Source: Rhyacophila brunnea
Lineage: Eukaryota > Arthropoda > Insecta > Trichoptera > Rhyacophilidae
Length of the DNA stretch: 64,000 bases
Reading direction: 5' to 3'
NCBI GenBank assembly: GCA_022495005.1
Contig: JAGYXB010002038.1
Location: 1-64,000 of the forward strand
A program made the translations under genes and the position numbers. The notes beneath the pieces were generated by a model. That model did not search any database. It had not been told where the DNA came from and was given only the letters and a program-made list of their open reading frames with translations. The number at the start of each line of letters is the position of its first letter. Position 1 is the stretch's first letter. Positions 34,515-47,274 of the stretch are shown piece after piece.

Positions 34515-35128
34515 CAGGCATGTCCAACGCGTCGATCGCGTTGAATTTTAGTTTATCGCACCATAGACATAAACCCATAAGAATTGAGTCATTAACATGT
34601 AATACGGTGCTTATTTAGTTGTAATATAATATGATTTCATCGAGATTTTGAAAGGAAAGCAATAATCATTCTTATTTTGATGTCTTAAACTCGTTTTTAT
34701 ATTGACAATGAGGAAGTCCAAGTGACCTTGTTGTATCGCTTGTTTCGTATTTCATAACTTACGACATCCCACATGAGTGAGAGAAAGAAAAGACGTGAAT
34801 TCCCGTGCTTTAAACTGAAGCGTAGATTCCCTCACTGTCACGCAGCAGACTTTTTGCTTATTTGGTGAGTTGTTTCACAATACTTGCAATGAGTTCTCAA
34901 AGGCCAAAAAATATTTTCAAGAATAATAGGAAATTGAGTAGGTAGGCAGATTTTTCTTTATGGTGGTAAAAGACAGGCATCGTTGTTTATTTTATATCGC
35001 CGCGGTGTCTTCAGCCAAATTTAATATGTTTATTCAAGTTGAAGACTGGCAATATGAGAGTGTGGTAGATCACCCCCAGTTTTGATACTGGATCTTAGAC
35101 CAAAACTTGCATGAAGTTGGACATCCTG
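34515..35128. mobile_element. hAT-type element, non-autonomous
   Basis: Starts CAGGCATGTCCAACGCG and ends CGAAGTTGGACATCCTG-like sequence (GAAGTTGGACATCCTG at 35113-35128). The flanks are GTGTATATG and GTGTAATAT, similar only if one indel is allowed. No transposase was found. The 614-bp size and ends match a widespread hAT end type. Confidence 0.65.
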
Positions 35129-35528
35129 GTGTAATATATTGTGTACTGTACGACAAGATCTTCTTGGCTACGTGTTAAAACTGTGAACAAACATGCTCCT
35201 CATATTTAGTCGATGACAGCGACTTCAGGCTATTGCCTAAATCTTCTTGATGGGCAGTACTAGTGTGTACTGGTACGAGATGTATTATTTTTATTTTCTC
35301 ATTGTTAACATATGTATGTCCAACGAGCACTTAACAACACTGAAACACAAGACTTTATATCAATAAAATTGTGACTTCATGACGATTGCTTACCCATATA
35401 TTATTATGTAGATATTAAACAAAAAAGACATTACATTAATTATTAGAACATGTTTATTAAGTTTTCCATCTGGCAATTACTACGTAAGTGATTCTTCTTA
35501 CAAATTACCATCGTATTTTATATATTAC
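35129..35528. other. AT-rich DNA, no gene seen
   Basis: No coding or repeat feature recognised. Confidence 0.5.
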
Positions 35529-36915
35529 TAGCTGAAGTACCCGGCTTCGCACAGGGTCGCTTCGTGGTTATATTTATCTTAGATATTTGAAAAATAATAA
35601 AAGGTAATTATTTTTTTAATATTGAAATATCTTTGTAATACAATATGGCAATATGAAAATAATTCTAATAGGAGTAAAGGTCAAACATAACACTAAATTA
35701 AAATCGAATCCAAAATATGAAAACGTTATTAATGTTATTAATATGTAGTAAAAAAAAAATCAAAATTGGATGGAACAAACAAACAACAAACTTTGTATGT
35801 TATATAATAATAATTTAGAAACCTTCGTAGGTGTGCGCACGCAACTGACAAAAGTTTCATCGCAATCGGATGAATGGTTTAGGAACGCATACGAATATAG
35901 TAGAAGAAGATGATTTTCTAATTCAGATATCTTTGTGGGCATGCGCATGACAACTCACCAAAGTTTCATTGCAATCGGATTAATGGTATAGGAACGCATA
36001 CGAATAGAAGAAGAAGAAGATGGTTATACTAATTCAAAAACCTTCGCGGGCGTGCGCACAACAACTGGTCAAAATTTCATCACAATCGGATGAATGGCAT
36101 AAGAACGCATACAAATAGAAGAAGAAAAGATGATTGTACTAATTCAGAAACCTTTGCGGGCAAGGGCACAACACTTGATCAAAATGTCATTGCAATCGGA
36201 TGAATGGTATAGGAACACATACGAATAGGAGATAGAATAGAAGAAGAAGATGGTTGTAATAATTCAGAAACCTTTGCGGATGTTGGCACAATTACTGACG
36301 AAAATTTTATTGCAATTGGATGAATGGAATAGAAACGCATACGGATAGAAGAAGAAGAAGAAGAAGAAGATAGTTGTACTAATTCAAAAACCATTTCGGG
36401 TGTTACCACAACAACTGACGAAGGTTTCATTGCAATCGGATGAATGGTATAGGGACCATACGAATAAAAGAAAATAGAATGAAGAAGAAGAAGAAGAAGA
36501 AGATGGTTGTACTAATTCAAAAACCATTGCGGGTGTTACCACAACAACTGACGAAGGTTTCATTGCAATCGGATGAATGGTATAGGGACCATACGAATAA
36601 AAGAAGATGGAATGAATAAGAAGAAGAAGATGATGATTTTTCTAATTCAGAAACCTTCATGGGTGTGCATACAACCACTTTCCAAAATTTCATTGCAATC
36701 GGATGAATGGTATAGGAACGCATACGGGACAGACACACAGACAAACAGACATTCATTTTTATATATTAGTATAGCCTATACTCTTCCCGCAAGTGCAAGC
36801 AATAAGTTTACAAAGTTTTATCGCAATCGAATGAACGGTATGGCTGCGCATTAAATACGAACAAACAAATACACAAATACACAAACACACAAATATTAAT
36901 TTTTATATATTAGAT
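35529..36915 (+). repeat. Minisatellite of about nine units in a larger repeat
   Basis: It opens with CTAGCTGAAGTACCCGGCTT, an end type common in invertebrate repeats, followed by AT-rich DNA and then tandem units. The core GTTTCATTGCAATCGGATGA, then ATGGTATAGGAACGCATACG, starts near 35861, 35971, 36081, 36191, 36311, 36431, 36565, 36694 and 36824. Most units end in (GAA)n, then a TACTAATTCAGAAACC-like start of the next. The last units are followed by ACAGACAGAC-like and TTTTTATATATTAG ends (36725-36775 and 36840-36912). Frames on both strands here are by-products. It may be the tail of an RTE or Helitron-like element; I cannot decide which. Confidence 0.75.
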
Positions 36916-37215
36916 TATGATTGTGATATTGCCAAATTTATTTTAGCGTTATCTCATTCCTTACCCCACATGTGTAATATATTTTGCATCTGTAATATCC
37001 CTATATAAGGGCGAGCCCTTCCAGTAATTGAATTTATAAGCTGATTGGATTTTGTAAAAAAAAAATCGAATTTTGAGGGTAGGGATTGAATTCCAATCTC
37101 GATCGTAATGACTATTTTATATATTAAATAAGCACGTTATATTTACCATGCGAAAGTATATTTCATATTTTGAATATGAAAAGGATTTAAAATATCTAAT
37201 AGGTAAAGAAAGCAT

Positions 37216-38027
37216 CAGTGGCGTGTACAACTGTAGACCTGGGCTGCCTTGTGCACGTCAAAGTCACACATACAAATTTACACACGCCAATCATATTGTC
37301 ACTTCACTATCTGTACTAGAAACAAAAATAAAAATCTGTATAAAACTTGGTTACTTTGACATATCTAATAATATTATTTGGCAATAAACCCTTCGAGAAT
37401 GATCGCTTTGCCATTTGATTTTATGGATTTGTGATATAGGCTGAGATGACTGATAGTTATAAATAAACAAATCCATGTTTTTAGACGTAAGATAAAAATC
37501 AATATTGATAAAATGTTAAAATTTATTTATTCTTGTGTCATCGCCAAATTGACAGATTGAGGTGGACCGGTGCAATTCATATGTTGATACATTGTAATCT
37601 AATGAGGCAACGTCGAATTTCAAAGTGTAAAGTAAAACTAAGTAAGACAATGTGCGCCCTTAAACTATAAGCAACAATTTTGTGTAACCAATTTAAATTC
37701 CGGTGCACATTCTGGACGTAAAGCTGTCTACGAGGTCAATCGTTCATCTTAATGTTCAGTGCCAATAGATTGCCAGTACATCGCCTATCTGTTACATCCA
37801 CGCAATCCAATTTTCCTGTGGTCATAATTACACCCCTTTTTCATAAACTCCATTTTCTCATGTCTAAATCATTACAACTCAATCACCACTAACCGAATTA
37901 ATGTAATTATGTACACTTATACGTTATGGGATGATTTAAACAGTTGAAAAATCGTCAAATGAAACATTTTCTATCATTATTTTGATATTTTTTACCCTGC
38001 TGGCCGAAAATTCTGCGCACGTCACTC
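37216..38027. mobile_element. Possible hAT-type element
   Basis: Starts CAGTGGCGTGTACA and ends TGCGCACGTCACT, an inverted pair of about 13 bp (AGTGRCGTGYRCA). The flanks GAAAGCAT and CCATGTAC do not match. The frame at 37148-37387 crosses the left border and is not a gene. Confidence 0.45.
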
Positions 38028-39166
38028 CCATGTACATAATAAAGGTATTACATTATAATATTATTATTATGAAATCGTGAAAAAATGTATGTCTTGGGTT
38101 CGTTCGCGAGTTTTATTTTATTAGAAAAACATACCTAGCTTTGAAATCCGCAGGCTTTTATTATATTGAGAACAATTTATTAATATTTTTCATTACGAAA
38201 GAGTTTTTTTTATTCTTTTTACAAGTATTAGTTAAAAAAAACTATTCTCACAAAATTTGCAAAAAATATAAATTGTCAAAGCCAAAATCATAATCAATTT
38301 TGCACTTGTACTTTTTAAATATTCCATATTTTAAGCATCAGAATATTCAAAATTATTGTGCTTATTTTTTACTCTTACAAACTAAAAGTTGTGAAAGGAT
38401 GATGACGTAGATGAGGCACCAATTGGAAAAGAAAAAGTTTTATTTTTGTACTTACTAAATTTATAGAAAAACGAATAGAAACTCTAAGTAAGCTCAATCG
38501 GATTTCATTCTAGGTATACTCATAATATAATTAATTACTTACCTAATTAATTTCAGAAAAAAATTGTGATTATAATTATTTATAATTCAGTCCTGGCATG
38601 ACCTTTACATTTGATACCTACATATTCACGGTAATGTGATTAACTTTAACAAGTGGTTGGCTGTCTCTATACAAACTCGAAACATTCGCTAACCCATATA
38701 TTAGGCGTCACAAAATCTCGGCCTAAGAGCTGACGAAATTTATCACTAATCTTAATAATGCATTAACTCATTATTTATTCATTTTTTCATCGGCTTAACA
38801 ACTCTTTTCCTCCACCGCTCTCTATCCTGTGCGAGTGTCTTCTAGCGTAGAAGCTTAAGTGTATGTACTGGCCGCTCTAGAATCCTTGTTGACACTGTAA
38901 AATCACCAACGTCTGGACATGTCAGTCGATCTCCGACCATTTGGTCTTTTATCCAGGAAGATTTCAGATGTTAATTCTCGCTATACAGCCCACCCGTCGG
39001 AGCCTCCAAATGTGAAAATACACTTTTCTTGGAAGAGGTTGTAGAGGTACAGAATATGTCATGCTATTCTCCACATAATTTTATGGGGCCATATATTATC
39101 ATTCGTAGTACCTACGTTTCTCTCAAATACTTCATCATAATTCGCGCGATTATGAGTTTTGGTAAG
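38028..39166. other. AT-rich DNA plus a LINE-like relic
   Basis: The relic at 38795-38850 is listed separately; the rest has no recognisable content. Confidence 0.45.
38795..38850 (-). pseudogene. Possible LINE C-terminal relic
   Basis: Read on the minus strand, one frame gives LEDTRTG, a stop, then RAVEEKSC, resembling the conserved QDRxRWRxxVEEA tail of many LINE ORF2 proteins. Short, with an internal stop; clade unknown. Confidence 0.3.
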
Positions 39167-39174
39167 AGTCACAT

Positions 39175-39569
39175 CATGGCCCTCACAAGGGGGGGTGCTG
39201 ACAGGGCTCTAGCCTGACGGCCCGGCGTGGCGATTCGACCAGATAAGTGAGATAAACACATATCACATATTGACTCTAATAGTAAAAAAAGTCTTTATAG
39301 AAAATAGCTATTTTCCTTCAATAATGTTATTTAAAATCATGGGGTTATACAATACAATTTTTAATTGTGTATCGATACTCAACAACTCCATAATTCAAAT
39401 GCATGTATTAAAATATACAAAAACACTTAATATACACATTAATTTTACCGCGAACACCATTTGGAAAACACTAATATAGAGCGTCACACTTCCTTTATCC
39501 TTAACAATAGGTAGGGGGGCCCGCCAAAGATCTTATCCTGGGGGCCCTCTTCAGGATGTGGGGGCCATG
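39175..39569. mobile_element. CATGGCCCCC-family MITE, copy B
   Basis: Ends CATGGCCCTCACA and TGTGGGGGCCATG, with the perfect duplication AGTCACAT (39167-39174 and 39570-39577). Internal words GCTGACAGGGCT, GGCCCGGCGTGG and CAATAGGTAGGGGGG are shared with copies A and C. 395 bp, non-coding. Confidence 0.92.
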
Positions 39570-39577
39570 AGTCACAT

Positions 39578-40321
39578 ATTCCGAAACCTACGCCAACTTT
39601 GGTCGGATTACCGTCTTACGTTTGTACAGCAAGAGAGGATGTCTATAATTTTTTTAATACAATATATTTCTTAAGATTGAAGCATTTAGGGACAGAAAAA
39701 ATCGACTGATGTGAATCATTCCATAGATTTTAATTTCACATTATTACAATTTCGAAAGAAGACACGACAAAGTTAATACGGTATTAATGTTTTGTGATTT
39801 CATAGTGATTATTACAACGTTGCCAAGCCAGATATTCCTGTATCTCTACATATTGTACCAACTAATTTAAAAATAAACTGTTGAAAAATTCAGGAATTAT
39901 AAGGTGATAATATAGAAATCATTTCAATATCTTATTTGGACGTTGCATTTGAAATAGATACATTTAAACATCCATTAATTAATTAATTTACTAAAATTCA
40001 CAAAAAGTTGGATTGGGTTGTGAATCCCTTCGAATACGACTAACAAGTTAAATGCATGTGCTTGTGGTTTTATTCTTGTCACTAAAGATGAAACCACAAA
40101 AAACTTCTCAGGTGGAAGGTAGAGATTTCAGGGGCTTTAATCGTCCGCATCAAAGATGTGCATGAAGAAAAAAGCATTTCGTTTAAATCATTTCGAGTGA
40201 TATTCTTTTTTTAATACTTATCATAATTGTTAAGGGTCATAACATAACCAAATAATATGTTGAATTTTGTTCCGGATGGAGCTTCTTGTGGTTTCCCTAT
40301 AAAATCGCTGATTATATAACA
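39578..40321. other. AT-rich DNA, no gene seen
   Basis: No feature recognised. Confidence 0.5.
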
Positions 40322-40329
40322 ATTAGTGG

Positions 40330-40934
40330 CAGTGACGTCCCTAGACAAAATGCCGCCCCTAGGCAGCGTCAAAATTCCACCCCATTATACAGTATCTTTT
40401 ATTATCCTTTCATTACTTCAATATCTAAGAAATACATTATTAACAAAATTAATAACAAAATATATACCACAAAATTGAATTTAAATGTCATCTCTACTTC
40501 AATAGACAATATGTCCACGGTTTCAGATATATTTAATAATACACCTGACAACTTTCAAAACTCGCGTATGACTGACAAAAATATTTGGATAAATTAATTA
40601 GGTACCTACCTAAGTATGTACTTACCTATAATTCACAAATCTGCACGTGTCATTGCTGGTCATCAAGGGGTGATGTCCAAAGACAACGGAAGTAAACTAG
40701 ACATCCCGAACCCGACCAAAAAAATACAGTCTTGTTAAACCTTTTATGCTAATTAATACATTTTGTTTCCAACCAGTGAGCTGATTTTTTTAATGGACAA
40801 ATATTTCCGTTATTACTAAGTTTAGGTACCTACCTATTCCTATATATTTAATGATTCTCCTAGATTTGCCGCCCTTCGAGTAACTGCCGCCCCCAAGCGA
40901 CGCTCAATCTGCCTACCCCCACGGGACATCACTG
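40330..40934 (+). mobile_element. CAGTGACGTCCC-family MITE, copy 3
   Basis: Starts CAGTGACGTCCCTAGAC and ends CGGGACATCACTG, with the perfect duplication ATTAGTGG (40322-40329 and 40935-40942). The internal order is as in the other copies: ATGCCGCCCCTAGGCAGCG, TGTCATTGCTG, GTAAACTAGACATC, TTTTGTTTCCAACCAG, GCCGCCCTTCGAGTAACTGC. 605 bp, no transposase; the 103-codon frame at 40286-40597 starts outside it and is not a gene. Confidence 0.92.
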
Positions 40935-40942
40935 ATTAGTGG

Positions 40943-42511
40943 ACCCAACCAGGATTTTTTGCTTCATTTTCATGCTTACCCTCAATCTCTATACAATAAA
41001 GGTTTCTTCAATATAAAATGGCGAAGGGAGATAGCCGAGATAATAATAATTGTTGACTCCCAATTTTTACAGTAATTAATTCATTAGTTGATAATATTGT
41101 AATTTTGCTGCCATGGTCTTCCAACTTCCAGTTGATGAAAGATATTAGTGAAAATAATAATATTATACTTCCATAGCAAAAATAATGATACACCTACCTA
41201 CCTGGCACAGAAATCGCTCCATAATTGATGCAACTGCAGTTCCACCAAACTGTTAGCAGGTGCTAAAGCAAAGATCCCAACCCGCGTTAGGGGATGACAC
41301 AAGAAGAAGGATAATATATTTTTATATACCTACGTTAACAGCAGATTCTACTGTTATGACTTCCTATAGCTGAGATATAAACATTGTGCAGGAAGGTAAA
41401 TAAATAAACTAACCCGCTAACAATAAAATAATAAATCTCATATTTTTTTTTATAAAAACAAAGTTTTTAATGCCGATGGTTTGCTTGTATTCCACCGCGG
41501 ATGGAAAATTTGTGAAAATGTACTGCAATGCGCAAACATATGCGGGATTTTTTTACTCTTTCGTCGGAAGTAACGACGTATATGTAATTTTGAGTAAAGC
41601 GTGCAAATTTGTACGATGCCGACTGTGAAACCATTTCAATTTAGCAACGTTTGCAGGTGGGTAAACAAATATTTTGTGCACATGGATTTGTGTAGCGGCA
41701 AAAGTTTACAATCAATTGTATAATTTGTTTGCCGGAAGATGGTTGGTCTGTGGGTAGGTACCAGGCTTGACAGCCAACGAGTAATAATAATTAGGTATAT
41801 TAAGTAAGTCGATAATTAAACTATTTTATGTGTTGATACTTGACAATGTGTTTTTAGTTTGTTATATAGCCGGTAGCATAATATTATGTAGTGTGTATAT
41901 ATAATGGCTTTTCCTGACATTTGATCCGCACCCAAAGTTACGAGCTTCAATTTATTTAGACACGGGTATGCTTATATAACTATAGTCTGTTGTGTTTGTG
42001 CATTGTGCACTCGGGCACAAGTGTATTATTTTTCTTACGTCTTTGGCTGTGAATCGGCTGAGATAATGCTATTGTGATGGCATATGTATAATATGTATAC
42101 AAAAAACAATATACATTGTAAACGAATCTGTCGATACAAAAGGCGAACAAGTGAAAATCGAAAAAGGCTTGTCAGCCACGAGCAAATATCGATTGCATAA
42201 ACGAATCACGTTTTTTGTATTTTTGTATAACTACATGATGTGATAAAAAACTCATTATTTTTTTTCTTCAATAAACTTTAAAAAAATACTTAGTTGTCTT
42301 ATCAACAACGGTAGCAATATTTTTATGAATGGCTTTATGACATCATTCATATTATATCCATTTTAGTGTCACTATTTTTATTTAAAAACTTAATGATGTA
42401 GGTGCAGACGCTGATTATTTTTTTTTTTTTTAAATCGACGTTACAATGGGTTAACAGGAAGCCAGGCAGGAATCGCACGAAATTTCATAGCCGATTTCGG
42501 AAAAATTCATG
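40943..42511. other. AT-rich DNA with a possible retroelement tail
   Basis: 41255-41310 reads GCAGGTGCTAAAGC, AAGATCCCAACCCGCG, GGGGATGACACAAGAAGAAG, resembling a LINE 3' end with a short AAG-type tail, but there is no coding part to confirm it. Nothing else is recognised. Confidence 0.35.
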
Positions 42512-42605
42512 AATTCAAGAATGAAAACCTAACTTAACCGAACCTAACAAATAATCCAATATATCGGCTATTTCCAAAATTTGTTTTTCGCTGGCTTCCC
42601 TTAAA
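42512..42605. repeat. Diverged arm of the TTAGG palindrome family
   Basis: CGAACCTAACAAATAATCC, TATCGGCTATTTCCAAAAT and TTCGCTGGCTTCC match 25030-25095 with scattered changes. The facing arm is missing and only two or three CCTAA units remain. Confidence 0.65.
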
Positions 42606-42689
42606 CAAACTGACAAGAACCAAATCGACCTATTTACTGTTCTAATTTTAAAATACATTTATTATTGTAGAATAGCATATTATTTGGCG

Positions 42690-42860
42690 ACTCTCGTGGT
42701 GCAGTGCGTGCTGGCCTTCTCCGCTCTCGGTTCGATTCCTGGAGAGGACACAAAATATAATATATTATGTGTAATTTTCTCAAAGCTTGGGTATTTGTGA
42801 TTGTTCAAAATCACCAACAACCACCTTGCACGATAAAGCGAGGACTAGGTTATTAATAAT
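42690..42860 (+). repeat. tRNA-derived SINE-like repeat
   Basis: CTCTCGTGGTGCAGTGCGTG resembles a pol III A-box region and CTCGGTTCGATTCCTGGAG contains a B box (42728-42739). The spacing is right for a tRNA head. It is followed by AT-rich tail sequence. No clean acceptor stem, so retroposed rather than a tRNA gene. Confidence 0.55.
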
Positions 42861-44771
42861 TTTAAAAAAATAGCATATTATTTGTGTTACTAGTTACTAC
42901 TAGCTAGTATTATAAAAAAATAAATATAGTAGCTAGCATCCAACAACCATTATGGAGTGGAGCCTCCTGTCAAGGGTGGTTTGGCGACCTGAAACCGGCT
43001 CAGGTGTTTTTTTACGTAATCAACCTAAATTAAAATATTTAAATTAACTGTCTATATTTTCTTTGTCTTTACAGGAAAATTGCTTAAAAATAGATTCGCG
43101 GTCAAGTCCAGGGCATACTAGATCGATTGAAAACTAGGTAACTTTTAGTATGCCATTTAAATTGAATACAGGGTCATATGATGAATTATGTTCTATAATT
43201 CTCATATATACATTTATATTAATATACATTTCAAGGCACACTACTATTTTGTAGTGTTTCGATATATCTGTTTATTTAACTTAATCTGTGTACTCGGTGT
43301 TTTACTTTAAGTAGGTAGCTAACAATATATTTAAAAACTCATATTATAAGAGTTGAATGACTAAAGTCTATAAAATATTGAGTAAATATAAACAGTCTAA
43401 TGATAATATGGCGTGATTTAGTTTTATGTTTGTTAATGTAATACAACGTTACATGTGAGTAGGCTTAATAACAGAGTGAATCGCAATTTTCCTTTAACAC
43501 TGTCAGTTTCCTTTTAATAATGGATTCTATGCTGTAATAGTTTCATAAAAATAGATATATCACACACAGCACAGTTCCTTCACATTAAAATATAACTTAT
43601 GACTCGTTATGAAACTACAATTATTATTAGTGGAGGTGTTTAGCCGTTTCATTTAAAGTGAAAGTAAGAAGTATTATCTCCTGTCATAAAAACATCAGAT
43701 ATTATACGATATGACTATCTGTAAAATGTGTATACTACCTACTGTATTATAACTTATGACTTCGAATTATAACTAACAAAAATATATTATTATGCCCTTG
43801 GGTGCACTAATATCACTACATAATGTTCGTATAATAACATTATTTTTGTGTTCCCTGATTAAGGATCTTACAAAAATATAGACATGCAATAAATTATTAT
43901 ACGATTATACAGTTGCGAAGGATGCAGGTAGGCTGTTTATATCCGACATAAATTGTGCACACTAAACATTGTCAGTCAAACGTATTTGTTTTCGTTGAAT
44001 CAAGAATACATATTAAAGATGGTTTGGGTTGCTTTTTTAAAATGCATTAAGTCCTGCCTAAACCAAACCATAATCGATCAAAATATTCTTCTATCTGTCA
44101 TAATTTTAGATATTTTATAGACATTTACGGCTAACAAATTCATTGATATCAATATTATAATGTTGCTATTATTTCTCTTACAAGTTAAAAACATGGTGAC
44201 GGTATGTAGTTTACGGAATCCCTAAAGTGCTTAGATTTTTATAGATTTTGGGACAATTATAATATTAATTAATACACAGTAAATAGTAAATGTAATTGGC
44301 AGTCATATAAAGCAAAATGATCAACACATAGCAGTCGCAGCAAAGAATCAATAATGAAGTCTTTCTAATTCAATCAATAGTTATTTAGCTCTTTTTAGTT
44401 ATTATTTATTATAAAGTTTCAACCATCAATAAGTAAGTTGGAAATAATATTAATTACTATTCAACACAATGTCTCTTACACGACAATCAATTTCGATTTA
44501 TACCAAGAAGTAGTTTTAGATTATTTACATTGATAAGGCCATCAATCTATTCTCGATTATATTTATGTCCATGCTGTTTTAAAAAGATCTTTTTTCCTAT
44601 GTGTGACTTGAATGCAATACAGCGAATAAATAAACAGATACGTGACATGAATATCGTATGTCTTGTCACATTGCTTTAACATCAACAGATCGTCAACATC
44701 ACCATAATTTGATTTAAGGTGGGGTATTTAAGTACCTAGTCAGTAGTGACAAATATTATATAACTCATATT
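42861..44771. other. AT-rich DNA, no gene seen
   Basis: No coding or repeat structure recognised. 42950-43005 is slightly GC-richer without identifiable content. Confidence 0.5.
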
Positions 44772-44784
44772 ATACCTTTTTAAT

Positions 44785-45545
44785 TGGGGAGCACCTCAGT
44801 CACCTGCCCTTTGCAGAAGATATTGCTATACTCTCACAAGACCCGAAAGACTTCCAAGGTAGAATTCAAGAACTCGCGGATGTCAGTCAAACGGTCGGCC
44901 TAAAGATATATGTCTCAAAGACAAAAGTCTAGTTAATGGCACCCAACTCGAGCAAGTCAGCAGCTACGTCTATCTCGGACAGCAGGTGCCCATAGACGGA
45001 AGCATGCACGATGAAATTTCTCGAAGAACAAAGCTGGGATGGACTGCTTTCGGAAGTCTGAATAGTATCTTCAAGAGTGACCTACCATTATGTCTTAAGC
45101 GTAGGGTGTTCAACCAATGTGTGCTACTCGTGCTCACGTATGGCTGCGAGACGTGGACCCTCAACACGAGAGATGTCCAAAGGCTAAGAGTCGCACAGCG
45201 AGGCATGGAGAGGTGTATGTTGGGCATCACGCGAAAGAACCGTAAGAGAAACGAATGGGCTAGGAAGCAGACAGGAGTCCGCGATGTAATAGACGTTTCC
45301 AAACAGCTGAAATGGAGATGGGCGGGGCACATTGCTCGCCGAAAGGACGGCCGCTGGACGAATGCCGTCATCCAGTGGTACCCAAAGGGCACGAAACGGC
45401 CACAGGGTCGCCCTAAAAGCCGCTGGATTGACGAACTGGTAAAGTTTGGCGGAAATACGTGGCAGCGAATGACACAGGACCGAGAGAGTTGGAAGAAGCT
45501 TGGGAAGGCCTTCATCCAGCAGTGGATTGACCCCGGCTGATGATG
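44785..45545 (+). mobile_element. 5'-truncated RTE-type LINE insertion
   Basis: The flanks ATACCTTTTTAAT (44772-44784) and ATACCTTCTTAAT (45546-45558) form a 13-bp target duplication with one difference. The insertion starts within the reverse transcriptase and ends just after the stop codon in TGATGATG, the short TGA-type tail seen in RTE elements. At 761 bp it is a small part of an element usually over 3 kb. Its base composition (about 50% GC) contrasts with the surroundings. Confidence 0.9.
44790..45540 (+). pseudogene. RTE reverse transcriptase C-terminal part
   Basis: It begins HLPFAEDIAILSQDP: this is the FADD active-site block with the first Asp changed to Glu. Then LADVSQTVGLKI and SKTKV before a TAG. 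After a deletion of about 30 codons the same protein resumes in another frame with LEQVSSYVYLGQQVPIDGSM. The 184-codon stretch from 44986 contains SRRTKLGWTAFGSL, CLKRRVFNQCVLLVLTYGCE, ERCMLGITRKNR and GRPKSRWIDE, ending QQWIDPG. These blocks are typical of the thumb and C-terminal region of RTE-clade proteins. The opposite-strand frame at 44970-45515 is a shadow. Dead copy: truncated, internally deleted and with an altered active site. Confidence 0.9.
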
Positions 45546-45558
45546 ATACCTTCTTAAT

Positions 45559-47274
45559 AACCGACTACAAAATTTCTTATTTTCATTATTAATTACCCTG
45601 GGTGCCCACTGATAGGGTGTAAATACATTATTTTAATCTTGTAGCCCCACAGTTGGACCTTGACCGCCTCAAATAGACTCCTATACTATGTTGGATTTTT
45701 CGCTTTCTTTCTCCTGTTGATGATTTCCTCCGCTCGCACGTCGTTCTGGATACTACAAAACCTGTATTGTTCGTGATAAAAGAAGTTTTTTGAGGAAGTC
45801 AAGACCGATGGCTGTAGTGCCATAAATTATGATAATAATCTTCCTGATAGCCTAACGTCTCTCATTCATCATTAAAATTCAAATTTGTTTATTTTCCATA
45901 ATATAGTCAACCCGACAAATTACAAAAACTAAAGCATTCACAACATACATAATGCGTAAAAAGTGCATGGGAGTACACCAAGTGAACAAAGTAGATAGAC
46001 ACTATTTAAAAAAAAAATACTTATAAAGTGTTCACCTAAACTGCACTATCACGTAAGCAGAATATATCAATCACGGTTCACGTTTACGTGGTGGATCCCG
46101 AGAACCTGAGCAGCTGGACTCAAAATCGATCAACTGGTGAAGAGTACAAGTGGATGATAAACTCCAAAAAGTACCAACAACTCTGTCCCGTTAAGAACCC
46201 TCGAAAATCGTCCGAAAATTATTGTAACCTGATATTATTCATTGATAGCTGATGAAATACAAAACTATCGAATTCAAAACTGTTTAGCTAAGTTAAATAA
46301 TATATTATCTAATGTATTATATTATATTGTTGAGAAAAGGTAACGTCAGTATACGGTATAGTTTAATAATTGCCCTGCTTTCATCCTTTATACATGGACA
46401 TAAATACAAGAATATTAATTATAACTCTTTAATCAAGATCTTACTTACATAGTTTATTCATTCAACCAATCATTTCCATCTATAATTAAAATAAATAATA
46501 ACATTTGGTAAATGAAAAAAAGACTTCTTCATGACAGTTGTATTAGATTAGATGAAAGAAAATATATGTATCTCAACACGTAATGATTAACGATGCTATA
46601 AGCGTATTATTATTCTAAATAAATCAAGGCTCTTACAGAATATCGACACAATTAAATCCATGTGGTAACAGTGAAGTATTAAAGTTCAATCCAAGATTGT
46701 TCGTTGACGTTCACACTAACATCAACTCGGTTAATAATAATTATTTTTATGTACATAGGACTTTTGCTTTATATATTTTTTTTACAAAAAAATGGATACT
46801 ATTTAGTTTTTAAATTAAATAAGAGAAGAGTTTTCTTCATTGAATCAATATTACGATATTTATATTACATAAAATATTATTTGTTTGTTCCTTCCAATTA
46901 TTATGAATTTTCACCACACATTGAGATAAGTTTGCATATTTTGGATTCGATTTTAATTTGGTGTTCAGAATTATTTTCATTTTGACATATTGAGTCGCCG
47001 AGTCGAAAACCCCGTTCTGGAAATTTTGCAAAATTCGCTTTGAATAATAATATTTTTATTTAAAACCCCCTTTTTTATAAATTGTATGACTTGCATTACT
47101 TGTCATCATATTTGCTACATACATGATTTGCATTACTTGTCATCATAGTTGAAAAAATAATAACTACATTGACGTAATAGGTACGAAATAAAAACCATTT
47201 TAGTGATTTAATTTGAAGTATAAAAGTCGCCAGAGCGGGTGGTTTTGTGACTCGAAGAATCACAGTCGAGTGTG
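45559..47274. other. AT-rich DNA, no gene seen
   Basis: No recognisable coding sequence. The frame at 46704-46985 is F/I/Y-rich, as expected of AT-rich DNA. Confidence 0.5.

Noticed and set aside
35861..36840. CRISPR array
   Set aside because: The repeats are long, variable and directly adjoining, without unique spacers; the window is eukaryotic.
36179..36854. Open frames with S-rich or repeated residues on both strands
   Set aside because: They are translations of the GAA-rich minisatellite, not genes.
44970..45515. 181-codon open frame on the minus strand
   Set aside because: It is the antisense shadow of the RTE reverse-transcriptase frame, which has clear family motifs on the plus strand.
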